A stretch of 64,000 nt of DNA from Deltaproteobacteria bacterium (GCA_016192705.1 JACPTQ010000042.1:62001-126000); one strand, 5' to 3'. Shown: positions 26,637 through 35,210, counted from the stretch's first letter. Numbers and translations are program-made. The notes: generated from the letters alone by a model not told the origin.

Positions 26637-27220
26637 TTGCCGCCGCTCCAGCCGCCGCTGCGCACCGAGCTCCGACCGCCATAACCACGCGACGCGCTGC
26701 CGTAAGAGCGACCGTAGTACCCAGGCGAAACATACGAATAATGATACGGGCGCCACCCGCCGTAATAACCCCAATGCGAGGTGTACATCGAGCTAATCAA
26801 ATAAATGCTCGCAATGTCGGTAAACAACATGTGCCGGTGGTAGTGATACCCGTCACCCGCGATGACGTAGTTCCGTGTCCCGTCGCGTTGCACTTCGATC
26901 TTGAACACAAATTCGTCCGATTCCTTGTCGTACAGCGCGTTCGCGTTCTTATCGACGTAACAAACCACTGCCGCGCCCTTGTCGGCCCACGAGCATGCGA
27001 GCTTGTCGCCGGGCGGGTAGATCTTCTTTTCGTTCAGCGCGTTTTCAAACGCCGTCAGATCGCGCCCGCTCGCGCTCTTCACGAAAATATCGCTGACCTG
27101 TTCGAGGTCGACCTTATTGACCGGCGAACTGCCACCGCTCACGAGCGCGATCGTAACGACGATCCCCGTCAGCGCGAGCGATGAAACAAAAATCGTAAGC
27201 CAGAACTTCTTTGCGTTCAT
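26633..27220 (-). CDS. DUF4247-like membrane-anchored protein
   Basis: A 195-residue protein and first gene of the minus-strand operon. The N-terminus has one membrane helix (FWLTIFVSSLALTGIVVTIAL). A small domain follows with two cysteines (DKLACSWADKGAAVVCYVD), then a Tyr/Gly-rich segment and a C-terminal RSGGWSGGK. A helix, small domain and Gly-rich end are the pattern I associate with DUF4247, which occurs with DUF2617 and SpeE-like genes. The family assignment leans on neighbourhood as much as on sequence. The next gene starts by a GTGA overlap. Confidence 0.5.
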   Translation of the reverse strand: MNAKKFWLTIFVSSLALTGIVVTIALVSGGSSPVNKVDLEQVSDIFVKSASGRDLTAFENALNEKKIYPPGDKLACSWADKGAAVVCYVDKNANALYDKESDEFVFKIEVQRDGTRNYVIAGDGYHYHRHMLFTDIASIYLISSMYTSHWGYYGGWRPYHYSYVSPGYYGRSYGSASRGYGGRSSVRSGGWSGGK

Positions 27221-27242
27221 TCGTTAGGTCTCCAGCACCCCT

Positions 27243-27272
27243 AAGTTTGGGAGGCCGCGCACGCGGTGTCAA
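27243..27272 (-). promoter_or_regulatory. candidate promoter of the DUF4247-SpeE-DUF4178 operon
   Basis: On the minus strand a perfect -35 box TTGACA (27272-27267) is followed after 18 nt by AAACTT (27248-27243), a weak -10. The spacer contains CCGCGTGCGCGG, a short inverted repeat that could serve as an operator. The ATG of the DUF4247-like gene is about 23 nt downstream of the -10. Confidence 0.35.
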
Positions 27273-27342
27273 GTGAACGATTCGTGCGTTCAGGGAGTGG
27301 TCGCACTTTCCCCAAAAAAGTCGGCATCCAAGAGTGAATTCG

Positions 27343-28776
27343 CTATCGACCAAACCCAACGAACTGGCCGTCAACGCAATACGTTTGCCGGTCGTTTCTT
27401 CGCGGATTCGTCATCCCGCTCGGCGTATCCCGCGCAAAGCAGCGCGTGTACCCGCCATCACCGTCCATGCCAGTATTCTGATTGTTCGCCGCCATGTGTG
27501 CGCCGGAAAAGAAGACCCCGCCGTCCGCCTTCTGCGCCATCATGATGATCGACCTCCCCTCGTTACCAAACGGATTCCCCATAGAATCAACGATGGTAAA
27601 GAACCCGCTCATGCTCGCAGGCGCTGGCGACGACGCGCGTCCCCCGTCCGGTGGGTTCCACGTCGTCACCGACCCTCCATCCACCATGCCACCCCAACTG
27701 CTTCGGCCATCGACCCAGTTGCCCGCACCAAACCATGTCGCCACCGTCGAATCCGACAGCGCCACAAGGCGGCCAACGCCACCATCGTTTTCGATCCCGG
27801 CATCCCGTGTCTGCGCAACGAGCGTTACTTCGCCCGCATCGCCAATGCGAACGTTCATCAGGGTGAGCGGGTCGCCCCCCCCGTATGTCATCAAATAGAG
27901 TGTGCGATTGCGGAGGTCGTTGATTGTCGCCGCATTTGCCGCGGAAATTCCAATGATTCCGCCGCTTCCTCGCGCCAGATCGATGAGCACCGCCCCAGCC
28001 GCCGTGGCGGTCGCCCGAGCACGCATCGAACTCGTTTGGCCCGTGGGGATGTCGATTGTCGTAACGCCGTTCGCGCAGGTCGAACCACCGTCCGGGATCG
28101 TCATCGTGCCTTGGTCGCCCGACGTCAGCGCTGACTTGATTGGGTCGTTGCTGTTGCCGGTCGAGTAGGCGCCGTTGACGACGAGTCCGTAGTCGTAGTT
28201 CGTTACCCCGCTGATCGTTCCGTCGCTTGCCCCGGTCAGCGTTGACTGACCGAACACTTGCGATAGAACGCCCGGCGGTCCGACGCGAACCGTGTTGTAC
28301 GTCCCTGACAAGTTGTGGCAGTCGGACATGATCACGCCGAGGTGCAGGTCGTGTCGCCTTTCGCCGCCGCTTCCCGCCGGGTGCGCGATGTAAGCGACGC
28401 CCGGGAATTCGAGCGTATAAAACTGGTCGCCCGCCTTTGGCGACCCGCCGTCCGCGATCGTCGGCGTCACACCCGATAATGTGCATGTCCGATAATCAAA
28501 CGTGGCGTTCCGCGCGCTGCACGCGCCCGTAATGACGTGCGTTCCGCCGTCGACGGCGTTCCCCGTCTCGTCGACCTTCGTGAGCGTGACGCGAATATCC
28601 GCGCCGCCATCCGCGACGACCCACACGGCGAGGTCGCCTTCGCCCGACGTCGCCACGTACGACAGCGACGACGACGTCGACGACGACCCGCCACCACCGC
28701 CCGACGTGCTGCCCTTGCAACCAACCGCTGCACAACAGCCAATCAGCGCAAACCAACGAACCGCTTCACGATTCAT
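27343..28776 (-). CDS. lipoprotein, tandem paralogue A, unknown function
   Basis: A 477-residue protein starting at ATG 28776 after a GAGGAGTGG ribosome site. The signal peptide ends in AAVGC, a lipobox, followed by a Gly/Ser linker. The remainder aligns along its full length with the next gene upstream (476 residues): SYVATSGEGDLAVW, GGTHVITGAC, GVAYIAHP, RRHDLHLGVI, GGSTCANGVTTI, GGIIGISAANAAT, and the end DRQTYCVDGQFVGFGR. The sequence is rich in beta-strand and Asp-Gly-Gly turns, as in other surface proteins here. No known domain is recognised. The 47-nt gap to paralogue B suggests one transcript. Confidence 0.75.
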   Translation of the reverse strand: MNREAVRWFALIGCCAAVGCKGSTSGGGGGSSSTSSSLSYVATSGEGDLAVWVVADGGADIRVTLTKVDETGNAVDGGTHVITGACSARNATFDYRTCTLSGVTPTIADGGSPKAGDQFYTLEFPGVAYIAHPAGSGGERRHDLHLGVIMSDCHNLSGTYNTVRVGPPGVLSQVFGQSTLTGASDGTISGVTNYDYGLVVNGAYSTGNSNDPIKSALTSGDQGTMTIPDGGSTCANGVTTIDIPTGQTSSMRARATATAAGAVLIDLARGSGGIIGISAANAATINDLRNRTLYLMTYGGGDPLTLMNVRIGDAGEVTLVAQTRDAGIENDGGVGRLVALSDSTVATWFGAGNWVDGRSSWGGMVDGGSVTTWNPPDGGRASSPAPASMSGFFTIVDSMGNPFGNEGRSIIMMAQKADGGVFFSGAHMAANNQNTGMDGDGGYTRCFARDTPSGMTNPRRNDRQTYCVDGQFVGFGR

Positions 28777-28823
28777 TTTCCACTCCTCGTTACGCGTCGT
28801 TTCTGCCGCGCATACCCCCTCAA

Positions 28824-30254
28824 TTAACGCGAGTAACCGACGAACGGCCCGTCGATGCAGTAACTCTGGCGATCGTTCTTGCGCCCGTCGGGTGTCCCGT
28901 CGGGTCGCGGCTTCGAGAAGCAACGCGTGTAGCCACCGTCTGAATCCTTGCCGCTGTTGTCGTTGTTCACGCCCATATGCACGCCCGACAAAAAGATTCC
29001 GCCGTCCGCCTTCTGCGCCGCGAGAATGATAGGCCGTCCCTTTTCGATGAATGGGCGCCCTTGATTGTCAACGATCGTGAAAAACCCACTAAGCGTCGAT
29101 GGCGCTGGCGACGATGCCCGCCCGCCATCGGGTGGACTCCACGTGTTAACGAACCCCCCATCGACCGTCGCCGACGTCATGTTCTTGGAGTCAACCCAAC
29201 TCCCCGCACCAAAATAACTGGTGAGTGACGAATCGCCAAGCGCAACCATTCGGCCTAAACCGCCATCGTCCTCAGGACCGCCGTCCTTGACGTCCGCAAC
29301 AAACGTCACCTCGCCGGCATCGCCTACGCGAACACGCATCAGGTTAACTGAATCATCGCCTTCATAAGCAACAATGAAAAGATCGCGATTTCGAAGGTCA
29401 CTGAGCGTCGCGGCGCTCGCGGCCGAGATGCCGATGATTCCACCGAGACCCCGCGGCAGGTCGATAAGGAGCGCCCCGGCATTCGTGACCGTCGCGCGCG
29501 CGAACACCGCACTCCCTCCTCCAGCGGGCAAGGCGATCGTTGTTACACCGTTCGCGCACGTAGACCCGCCGTCAGCAATCGAAATAGTGAACTCATCGGT
29601 AAGCAACGCAACCTTGATCGGGTCGCTGCTGCTGTTATCTGAATAGGCGCCGTTGACGACCATGCCATAGTCGTAGTGCGTGACCGCGCTCACCGTGCCG
29701 TCGTTCGCTCCCGTTAAGGAGAACTGTCCAAAACCTTCGATCAATGTGCCAGGCGGCCCAACGTGAACCATGTTGTACGAGCCCGTGATGTTGTGGCAGC
29801 TCGCGGCGATGACGCCGACGTGCAGATCATGCCGCTTGTCGCCACTCTGCGAACCCGTGGGGTGCGCGATGTACGCAACGCCCGGCAATTCGAGCGTGAC
29901 GTACTGGTCGCCCGCTTTCGGAGAGCCGCTGTTCGCTACGACGGGCGTCACCGACGAGATCGTGCACTTGCGGTAATCGAGAACCGCGTCGCGTGCGCCG
30001 CATGAGCCAGCGATCGTATGCGTACCGCCGTCGACGGGATTGCCGGAGGTGTCGACCTTCGTGAGAACCACGGTCACGCTGCCGCCACCATCCGCGACTG
30101 TCCACACCGCGAGGTCCCCCTCGCCCGACGTCGCGACGTAAGTTGATGGTGTCACGACCGCATCGCCGCCGCTTCCTCCGCCACCTGAACTGCTCTTGCA
30201 CGCCAATCCCAACACAGCAAAAAGCGACGTCCACAATAGACCGTTACGACTCAT
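28824..30254 (-). CDS. lipoprotein, tandem paralogue B, unknown function
   Basis: A 476-residue protein with an AAAGGAG ribosome site. The signal peptide ends in VLGLAC, then KSSSGGGGSGG. It is the first of a tandem pair, matching paralogue A throughout: SYVATSGEGDLAVW, GVAYIAHP, HDLHVGVIAASCHN, GGSTCANGVTTIALP, LGGIIGISAASAATLSDLRN, and SYCIDGPFVGYSR at the end. Conserved cysteines in both copies suggest disulfides in an exported fold. Function is unknown. The region upstream holds a palindromic element, not an obvious promoter. Confidence 0.75.
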   Translation of the reverse strand: MSRNGLLWTSLFAVLGLACKSSSGGGGSGGDAVVTPSTYVATSGEGDLAVWTVADGGGSVTVVLTKVDTSGNPVDGGTHTIAGSCGARDAVLDYRKCTISSVTPVVANSGSPKAGDQYVTLELPGVAYIAHPTGSQSGDKRHDLHVGVIAASCHNITGSYNMVHVGPPGTLIEGFGQFSLTGANDGTVSAVTHYDYGMVVNGAYSDNSSSDPIKVALLTDEFTISIADGGSTCANGVTTIALPAGGGSAVFARATVTNAGALLIDLPRGLGGIIGISAASAATLSDLRNRDLFIVAYEGDDSVNLMRVRVGDAGEVTFVADVKDGGPEDDGGLGRMVALGDSSLTSYFGAGSWVDSKNMTSATVDGGFVNTWSPPDGGRASSPAPSTLSGFFTIVDNQGRPFIEKGRPIILAAQKADGGIFLSGVHMGVNNDNSGKDSDGGYTRCFSKPRPDGTPDGRKNDRQSYCIDGPFVGYSR

Positions 30255-30335
30255 ATCGACTCCTTTCAGAAAACCAGCGGGCTTGTCAGGGGGCCTTCGC
30301 CTACCAATGTACGAAACGCTAACGCATCATTCAAG

Positions 30336-30475
30336 TTGCGGCAGAAAATACACCCGACGCGCGAGCCCCACAACTCTATTTCTGCCGCAATCTGCCGACA
30401 AGCCTGTGGCTTGTTGGCGCGGCAGAAATGGGGAGCGCCTGTTTACAGAGCGCGAACCCCACCTCTCTTTTCGCG
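30336..30475. repeat. palindromic element, intergenic copy (relative of the one inside leuS)
   Basis: Three arms of one motif are present: TTGCGGCAGAAAATA at 30336-30350, its near-complement TATTTCTGCCGCAA at 30377-30390, and GCGGCAGAAATGGGG at 30419-30433. Arms two and three form a hairpin whose tip is ACAAGCC-TGT-GGCTTGT, a perfect 7-bp stem. The right part (CGAACCCCACCTC) parallels the matching part of the leuS copy. The element lies between the divergent lipoprotein B and SCP2 genes and fills most of that 270-nt gap. Confidence 0.75.
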
Positions 30476-30524
30476 GTACGGGAATCGCGTTATGGTGGCG
30501 AAACTTAAACCACGGAGGTGCACC

Positions 30525-30947
30525 ATGTCCGTTCCGTTCCCGAGTGCTGATTGGGTCGTGAAATACAAAGAAGCCATCAATGGAAGCGCCGCCTACAAAG
30601 CGGCGGGCGCCACATGGGAAAAGGGCGTCGTCGCGCTCGTTTGCACGAAAAAGCCTGAGATTGGATTGCCGGACGACGTCGGGATCTGGCTCGATTTGCA
30701 CCAGGGTGTTTGTCGCGATGCGAAGCTCGTCGCGGTCGGCGAAGCGCAGAAGGCGCCGTTTTGCATCACGGGCGATTACGCGCGCTGGAAGCAGGTGGTG
30801 CGAAAGGAGCTCGACCCGGTGAAAGGGATGATGCAGGGCAAGTTGAAGCTCAAGGGCGATCTCGCGACAATCGTGAAGTACGTCAAGGCGTCGCAGGAGC
30901 TTGTGGAGTGTTGTTCGAAGGTCGATACGAAGTTTTTGGATGAGTGA
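30525..30947 (+). CDS. SCP2 sterol-binding-domain protein (first)
   Basis: A 140-residue protein from ATG 30525 after a GGAGGTG ribosome site. It follows the SCP2 pattern: an initial helix pair, a beta sheet (VALVCTKKPEIG, GIWLDLHQGVC), then FCITGDYARWKQVV and the closing helix region MMQGKLKLKGDLATIVKYVKA. SCP2 domains bind lipids or hydrophobic ligands in a cavity. It lies 51 nt before an iron-type alcohol dehydrogenase gene, which is followed by another SCP2 gene, so a lipid-related alcohol or aldehyde is a reasonable but unproven substrate theme. Confidence 0.8.
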   Translation: MSVPFPSADWVVKYKEAINGSAAYKAAGATWEKGVVALVCTKKPEIGLPDDVGIWLDLHQGVCRDAKLVAVGEAQKAPFCITGDYARWKQVVRKELDPVKGMMQGKLKLKGDLATIVKYVKASQELVECCSKVDTKFLDE

Positions 30948-30998
30948 AGAAGCCGAAAGTTAACAGTTGAAAGTCGAGAGTTAAGAAAGGAGTCGGAC

Positions 30999-32177
30999 AT
31001 GGCGTACGACGCGGACCTGAATTTTAATTTCGTTTACCGAACGAAAATCGTCTTCGGCGCCGGAAGTTTGCGCGAGGCACCGATAGAAGTGGCGGCGCTG
31101 GGTGGAACACGGGTGCTACTCGTGACCGACCCGGGTGTCGTAAAGCTTGGGCTCGCGAAGCGCGTCGAGGCGGCGCTCGGCCAAGGCTCGGGAGGGATGC
31201 ACGTAGGGACTTACGCCGATGTGCCGAGTGATTCGTCAATCGACACGGTCGAGCGCGGCGCGGCACTTGGGCGCGAGATGAAGGCCGATGCGGTCGTCAG
31301 CGTTGGGGGCGGCAGCGTCATCGACACGGCGAAGGGAATCGCCATTTGTCTCGGCACGGGGCACCGACTCGTTGAGCACGAAGGGTGCAACACGCTTTCG
31401 AAGCGGCTCACGCCGCACGTCGTTATTCCGACGACGGCGGGCACGGGGAGCGAAGTGAGCTACGCGGCCGTTGTCAAAGACGCCGAGAAACACCGAAAGA
31501 TTCTGTTCGTCGACTGGTTTATTATCCCCGACACGGCGATCCTCGACCCCGAGCTGACGGTCGGGTTGCCACCCAAACTCACGGCGGCCACGGGAATGGA
31601 TGCGCTCACGCACGCGGTCGAATCGCTCCATTCGCTCCAGCGCGAACCGATCGCCGACGCGCTCGCGCTTCATGCGATTCGCCTCATCAAGGAGTATCTG
31701 CCGCAGGCCGTAGAGAACGGCAAAGACTTGCACGTTCGCGGACAGATGCTCATTGCGGCGAACATCGCGGGGTGCGCGTTTTCGAACGCGCAGGTTGGGC
31801 TGGTGCATGCGATGGCGCACACGGCGGGCGCTCGGTTCGGCATCCACCATGGCCACGCGAATTCGATCTTTTTGCCGCACGTGATTCGGTACAACGGCGA
31901 TGCGTGCGCCGATCGGTATCGGCTGGCGGCCGAGGCGATGGGCGTCGACACGCGCGCGATGAACGACGACGCGGCGGTTGAGGCGGCGGCGCGAGCGTGT
32001 GCGGAACTGGCGGCGCGCTGCGGGCTTTCGGCGCGGCTTCGCGATGTTGGCGTCGCTGAGAGTGCGATCACCGCGGAGCTTGCGGAGGCGACGACCTACG
32101 ACGGGTCGATCGTCTACAACCCGAAGTTCGTGGGTGAGTCGGCCTCGCTCATCCCGGTTTACAAGGCGGCGTGGTGA
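30999..32177 (+). CDS. iron-containing alcohol dehydrogenase
   Basis: A 392-residue group III (Fe) alcohol dehydrogenase with an AAAGGAG ribosome site. NAD(P)-binding GGGSVIDTAKG is at about residue 102, TTAGTGSEVS at about 147, and the metal site shows GMDALTHAVE (Asp and His), HAMAHTAGA and IHHGHANS, giving the usual Asp and three His ligands. Length is normal. Family members reduce or oxidise a wide range of alcohols; substrate cannot be read from sequence. It lies between two SCP2-domain genes, the second of which starts on the last base of this gene's stop (TGATG). Confidence 0.92.
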   Translation: MAYDADLNFNFVYRTKIVFGAGSLREAPIEVAALGGTRVLLVTDPGVVKLGLAKRVEAALGQGSGGMHVGTYADVPSDSSIDTVERGAALGREMKADAVVSVGGGSVIDTAKGIAICLGTGHRLVEHEGCNTLSKRLTPHVVIPTTAGTGSEVSYAAVVKDAEKHRKILFVDWFIIPDTAILDPELTVGLPPKLTAATGMDALTHAVESLHSLQREPIADALALHAIRLIKEYLPQAVENGKDLHVRGQMLIAANIAGCAFSNAQVGLVHAMAHTAGARFGIHHGHANSIFLPHVIRYNGDACADRYRLAAEAMGVDTRAMNDDAAVEAAARACAELAARCGLSARLRDVGVAESAITAELAEATTYDGSIVYNPKFVGESASLIPVYKAAW

Positions 32178-32602
32178 TGGGCGCGGCAACTGTCACCGTC
32201 GACAAAGCTGCCGAAGAAAACGGCCTTGCAAACATGCTCGCCGATCTCATTTCGCAAAACCTCGAGCGCTGCCCCGAGCGGATGCCGGCGTTTCATCGGA
32301 TGCGCGGGCGCGTCGTCATCGTCGCGCGCGACATCGACGTCACCGTGACGCTCGATTTCGACGGCGGACGCCTCACGGTGTACGACGGCGAGCGCGGCAA
32401 GCCGAAGCTCAAAGTCACGACCGACAGCGACACCGTCCTCGATTTGTCGAAGCTCAAAGTGAAAATGGGGCTGCCGTTTTTCTTCGACGAGGTCGGCGTC
32501 GGCGTCTTGAAGAAGATTTTCAACCGCGATCTCGTCATCTGCGGCATGGTCACAAACTTCTTCCCACTCGCGCGGCTCACGTCGCTCATTTCGATTCACT
32601 GA
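32177..32602 (+). CDS. SCP2-like domain protein (second)
   Basis: A 141-residue protein from ATG 32177, which shares one base with the stop of the dehydrogenase gene (TGATG); GTG codons at 32171 and 32174 are alternatives. The sequence VVIVARDIDVTVTLDFDGG, LKVTTDSDTVLDLSKLKV and a final LVICGMVTNF region fit an SCP2-like lipid-binding fold. It is not a close copy of the first SCP2 protein. Tight coupling suggests it works with the dehydrogenase, perhaps delivering or holding a hydrophobic substrate. Confidence 0.65.
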   Translation: MGAATVTVDKAAEENGLANMLADLISQNLERCPERMPAFHRMRGRVVIVARDIDVTVTLDFDGGRLTVYDGERGKPKLKVTTDSDTVLDLSKLKVKMGLPFFFDEVGVGVLKKIFNRDLVICGMVTNFFPLARLTSLISIH

Positions 32603-32605
32603 CAC

Positions 32606-34105
32606 TCACGGACATACGATCTTGATGTTGCAGAGCGATCCTCCAGCGTCATTGGCGAACTCGGTTCCTGATGCGAAAAGTCCTAACGGGTTGAGACCAG
32701 CATCGGCGAAATTAACGATCGAATCCCATCCGGTACATCGTGTCGCGTCGCTCCAACTGCAGCCGGCGTCTCCGACGACGAGGCGACCTCCGTCGGGCGT
32801 CAAATCATTCACCGTCGCGCAACCGCAAGAGACGACCCCCGCGTCGGCGCCGGCGTCGATCCCAGCATCTGTACTGGTACCCGCGTCTGGCGGTGAGGCC
32901 GTTCCCGCGTCGACCCCCGCGTCCGCAAAAACGACGTCCGCGCAAGCCCCCGCGACGCACCGCTTGCCGCGCGTTTCGCAATCGTCCTGAACCCATCGCT
33001 GGCAACGCAATTCCGCGGAACATTTCCACGCCACGATGTTGTTGTCGTCGCAAAAACGCGCGCCGGCATCCGGGCAATCTAAGTTCGTTTTGCACGAGCT
33101 GCCCGTCGCACACGCACCCGCAACGCACACGTTTCCCGCATGCCAGCACGCCTCAACCAGCCGTGGAAGGCACCCACCGCTGACGCACTGCCAGCGCCAA
33201 ATCTCCTCATCGCCGCCACAATACGCGGCGCCGCCGTCCGCGCACGCGCTGTCGGTCGTGCATGTTGTTGCGAGCACGCAGTTGCCGTTCGAGCAAGTTT
33301 GCGGCATCGTCGGGTTTCCACACGACGCGATCTGGTCCTCGATGCAGCGGCCGTTCACGCAAATCGCCTGCACAATGGTCTCCCCTTCGCACGTGCGCGC
33401 GCCACTCGCCGCGCAGTCCGAGCTTGTCGCGCACGCGAGCCCACCCACGCACGCACCCTCGACACAGTGCTTTCCATTTGCCACGCAGTTGTCGATAACC
33501 GTGATGGCACATTTCCCCGCGACTCCGCACAGCGACTGCACGAGGTTCCCCATCACGCAAAACGCCGCACCGCCGCCCGGGCACGCCCCGTTCGACGAAC
33601 AAGTGTCGCTCGCCCACTGCGCCGCCCCGCCCGACGAGAATCCGCGAATAGTCGTAACGACGCTCCAGGTCTCGGGATCGATCCAGCTCGGAACGCGATC
33701 CCAACCGCCGCCATCGCTCCATACAATGGTGAGCATCGACAGAGCATCAAGGCCCGCGTCGCTCCCCGCGAAACCGGAAAGCGGCAATCGAATCGTCACC
33801 GCCGCGTCGAATATCTGCCCCGCTGGGCCAAACTCATAAAACGGGCCAACGCCCAAAAAGGCGCTCGCGTTGGGCGTTGCGATTGTCTTAACAGTTATCG
33901 TCGTTGACCCATCCAGCGCACCTGCCGGGATTTCGAGCGAGCCGCCCCCGTGAAAGCTGAGCGCGCCGCCCAGCGAACCAAAATCCTCGCTTGTTGACGG
34001 AGTCGGCACCGATGTCGATGGAGTCGGCACCGACGAACAGACGCCACTTGCCGCCACAACCACCGCGACGCCACTCGCCATCCAAATCTGCTTTTGACGC
34101 ATCAC
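32606..34105 (-). CDS. Cys-rich surface protein with ZU5-like domain
   Basis: A 499-residue exported protein. After the signal peptide (VAVVVAASGVC) and a doubled VPTPSTS linker, about residues 45-140 look like the ZU5-like domain (GGSLEIPAGALDGSTTITV) common in myxobacterial secreted proteins. About residues 165-395 hold four or five repeats with regular cysteines (CSSNGACPGGGAAFC, CATSSDCAASGARTC, CTTDSACADGGAAYC, CKTNLDCPDAGARFC), probably disulfide-linked. A DAGADAG linker precedes a last domain with four cysteines. No sorting tail is present. It is convergent with the second SCP2 gene, only 3 nt apart. Confidence 0.75.
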   Translation of the reverse strand: MMRQKQIWMASGVAVVVAASGVCSSVPTPSTSVPTPSTSEDFGSLGGALSFHGGGSLEIPAGALDGSTTITVKTIATPNASAFLGVGPFYEFGPAGQIFDAAVTIRLPLSGFAGSDAGLDALSMLTIVWSDGGGWDRVPSWIDPETWSVVTTIRGFSSGGAAQWASDTCSSNGACPGGGAAFCVMGNLVQSLCGVAGKCAITVIDNCVANGKHCVEGACVGGLACATSSDCAASGARTCEGETIVQAICVNGRCIEDQIASCGNPTMPQTCSNGNCVLATTCTTDSACADGGAAYCGGDEEIWRWQCVSGGCLPRLVEACWHAGNVCVAGACATGSSCKTNLDCPDAGARFCDDNNIVAWKCSAELRCQRWVQDDCETRGKRCVAGACADVVFADAGVDAGTASPPDAGTSTDAGIDAGADAGVVSCGCATVNDLTPDGGRLVVGDAGCSWSDATRCTGWDSIVNFADAGLNPLGLFASGTEFANDAGGSLCNIKIVCP

Positions 34106-34173
34106 CGCCCTCCAACTTGATTCTAGCGGATCGAATCAGCCGGCGCTGGCTGGCGTCAATGTGGGACGACCCC

Positions 34174-35199
34174 TCACCGCGGAATGTAGTGAACCGACAG
34201 GAGCTGAACCCAGATGTTGCAAAGGCCGTGGAAGATGATGGGCGCAATGATGGAACCGGTTTTCGCGCGAAGCCAGCCGAACGCGAGCGACGGAAAGAAG
34301 ACCGCGAGAACGACTGGTGTTCCGTGGGACACCACGTGCGTTAGCGCAAAGAGAGCTGACGTCGCGAGAAGTCCCCAGCCAACGGTCGCTCCGAGGAAGG
34401 TCCGACGCGGCGGAAACGCTTCGTCAAGGCGCGTCTGCAAGTATCCGCGGAAAAAAATCTCTTCAGAGAGCGCGACGAGTAGAAACTGCGCGAGGAACAA
34501 ATTGATGAGCCAACCGAGGTCGCGCGCGACCTGCACGTCGGGCGCATCGGGCGTGTTGCCGGTTGGGCCGATGCGAATGCGCGACTTATCGAGCGTCGTC
34601 TCACCTTCAAGAAACCGCACCGAGAATCGCTTGATTCGTTTTGCGTCGAGCGTCACGGCATGCTCTCGTGCGCGTGCGGGGATGATGACGTCCGCGCCGT
34701 TTTCAAGCGCGGTGCCTGAGCGGACAACGGTGGTACCGGCGATCGTCACGTTGGCGCGCACAAGCTTTGGGACTTGAATCGAAAGGTCGCCGCGGCTCAC
34801 CCAGACGTGGGCGTGCGTCGCGTCGAATTGCACCGGCGGACCTTCGATGTGGCGCGGCCAGCGAAGGTAGTTCGAAAGCGAGAAATCGGCGCGTGCGGTA
34901 AAGACTTCCTCTTGCCAAATGTGAAAGCCGACGGAGTATGGTGGAAGCGTGGCGAGCGCGAGGGGAATGACATACGCCGCGCCGCGAAGAGCCCCGCGGG
35001 TCGTAAGGCCAAAGTCGCGGTATTCGCGTCGGCGCCAGCGAATCACGAAAAGCGGGAGGTAGATGAGGACGATCGCGACAAAGCTCGCGGTGTTTTCGGC
35101 GACGAAGGGAACGGCGGGTGAGATGAGGACGACGGCCGCGATGAGCGCCACGGCGATCGCGGTGACGGCGAATGCCTCAAACAACGGTGGCCGCTTCAT
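34174..35199 (-). CDS. CPBP family intramembrane protease
   Basis: A 341-residue membrane protein. Two N-terminal helices (residues 8-55) and another around 75-90 precede a soluble, beta-rich insert of about 125 residues (about 95-225), then the CPBP core with EEIFFRGYLQ (about 243), FALTHVVSHG (about 284) and HGLCN (about 325), the three glutamate and histidine motifs of these glutamic or metal proteases. The long insert between helices is unusual. Some CPBP proteins (MrtX, MrtC) cleave MYXO-CTERM tails, so this is a candidate myxosortase for the Kelch protein in this window, but other roles are equally possible. It follows glpK by 11 nt. Confidence 0.85.
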   Translation of the reverse strand: MKRPPLFEAFAVTAIAVALIAAVVLISPAVPFVAENTASFVAIVLIYLPLFVIRWRRREYRDFGLTTRGALRGAAYVIPLALATLPPYSVGFHIWQEEVFTARADFSLSNYLRWPRHIEGPPVQFDATHAHVWVSRGDLSIQVPKLVRANVTIAGTTVVRSGTALENGADVIIPARAREHAVTLDAKRIKRFSVRFLEGETTLDKSRIRIGPTGNTPDAPDVQVARDLGWLINLFLAQFLLVALSEEIFFRGYLQTRLDEAFPPRRTFLGATVGWGLLATSALFALTHVVSHGTPVVLAVFFPSLAFGWLRAKTGSIIAPIIFHGLCNIWVQLLSVHYIPR

Positions 35200-35210
35200 T
35201 GGGACTCAGC

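Noticed and set aside
30948-30998. Short direct repeats of GTTAACAGTTGAAAGT type before the alcohol dehydrogenase gene
   Set aside because: AAAGTTAACAGTTGAAAGTC and GAGAGTTAAG look repetitive, but the unit is short and the gap small; too little to call a repeat element.
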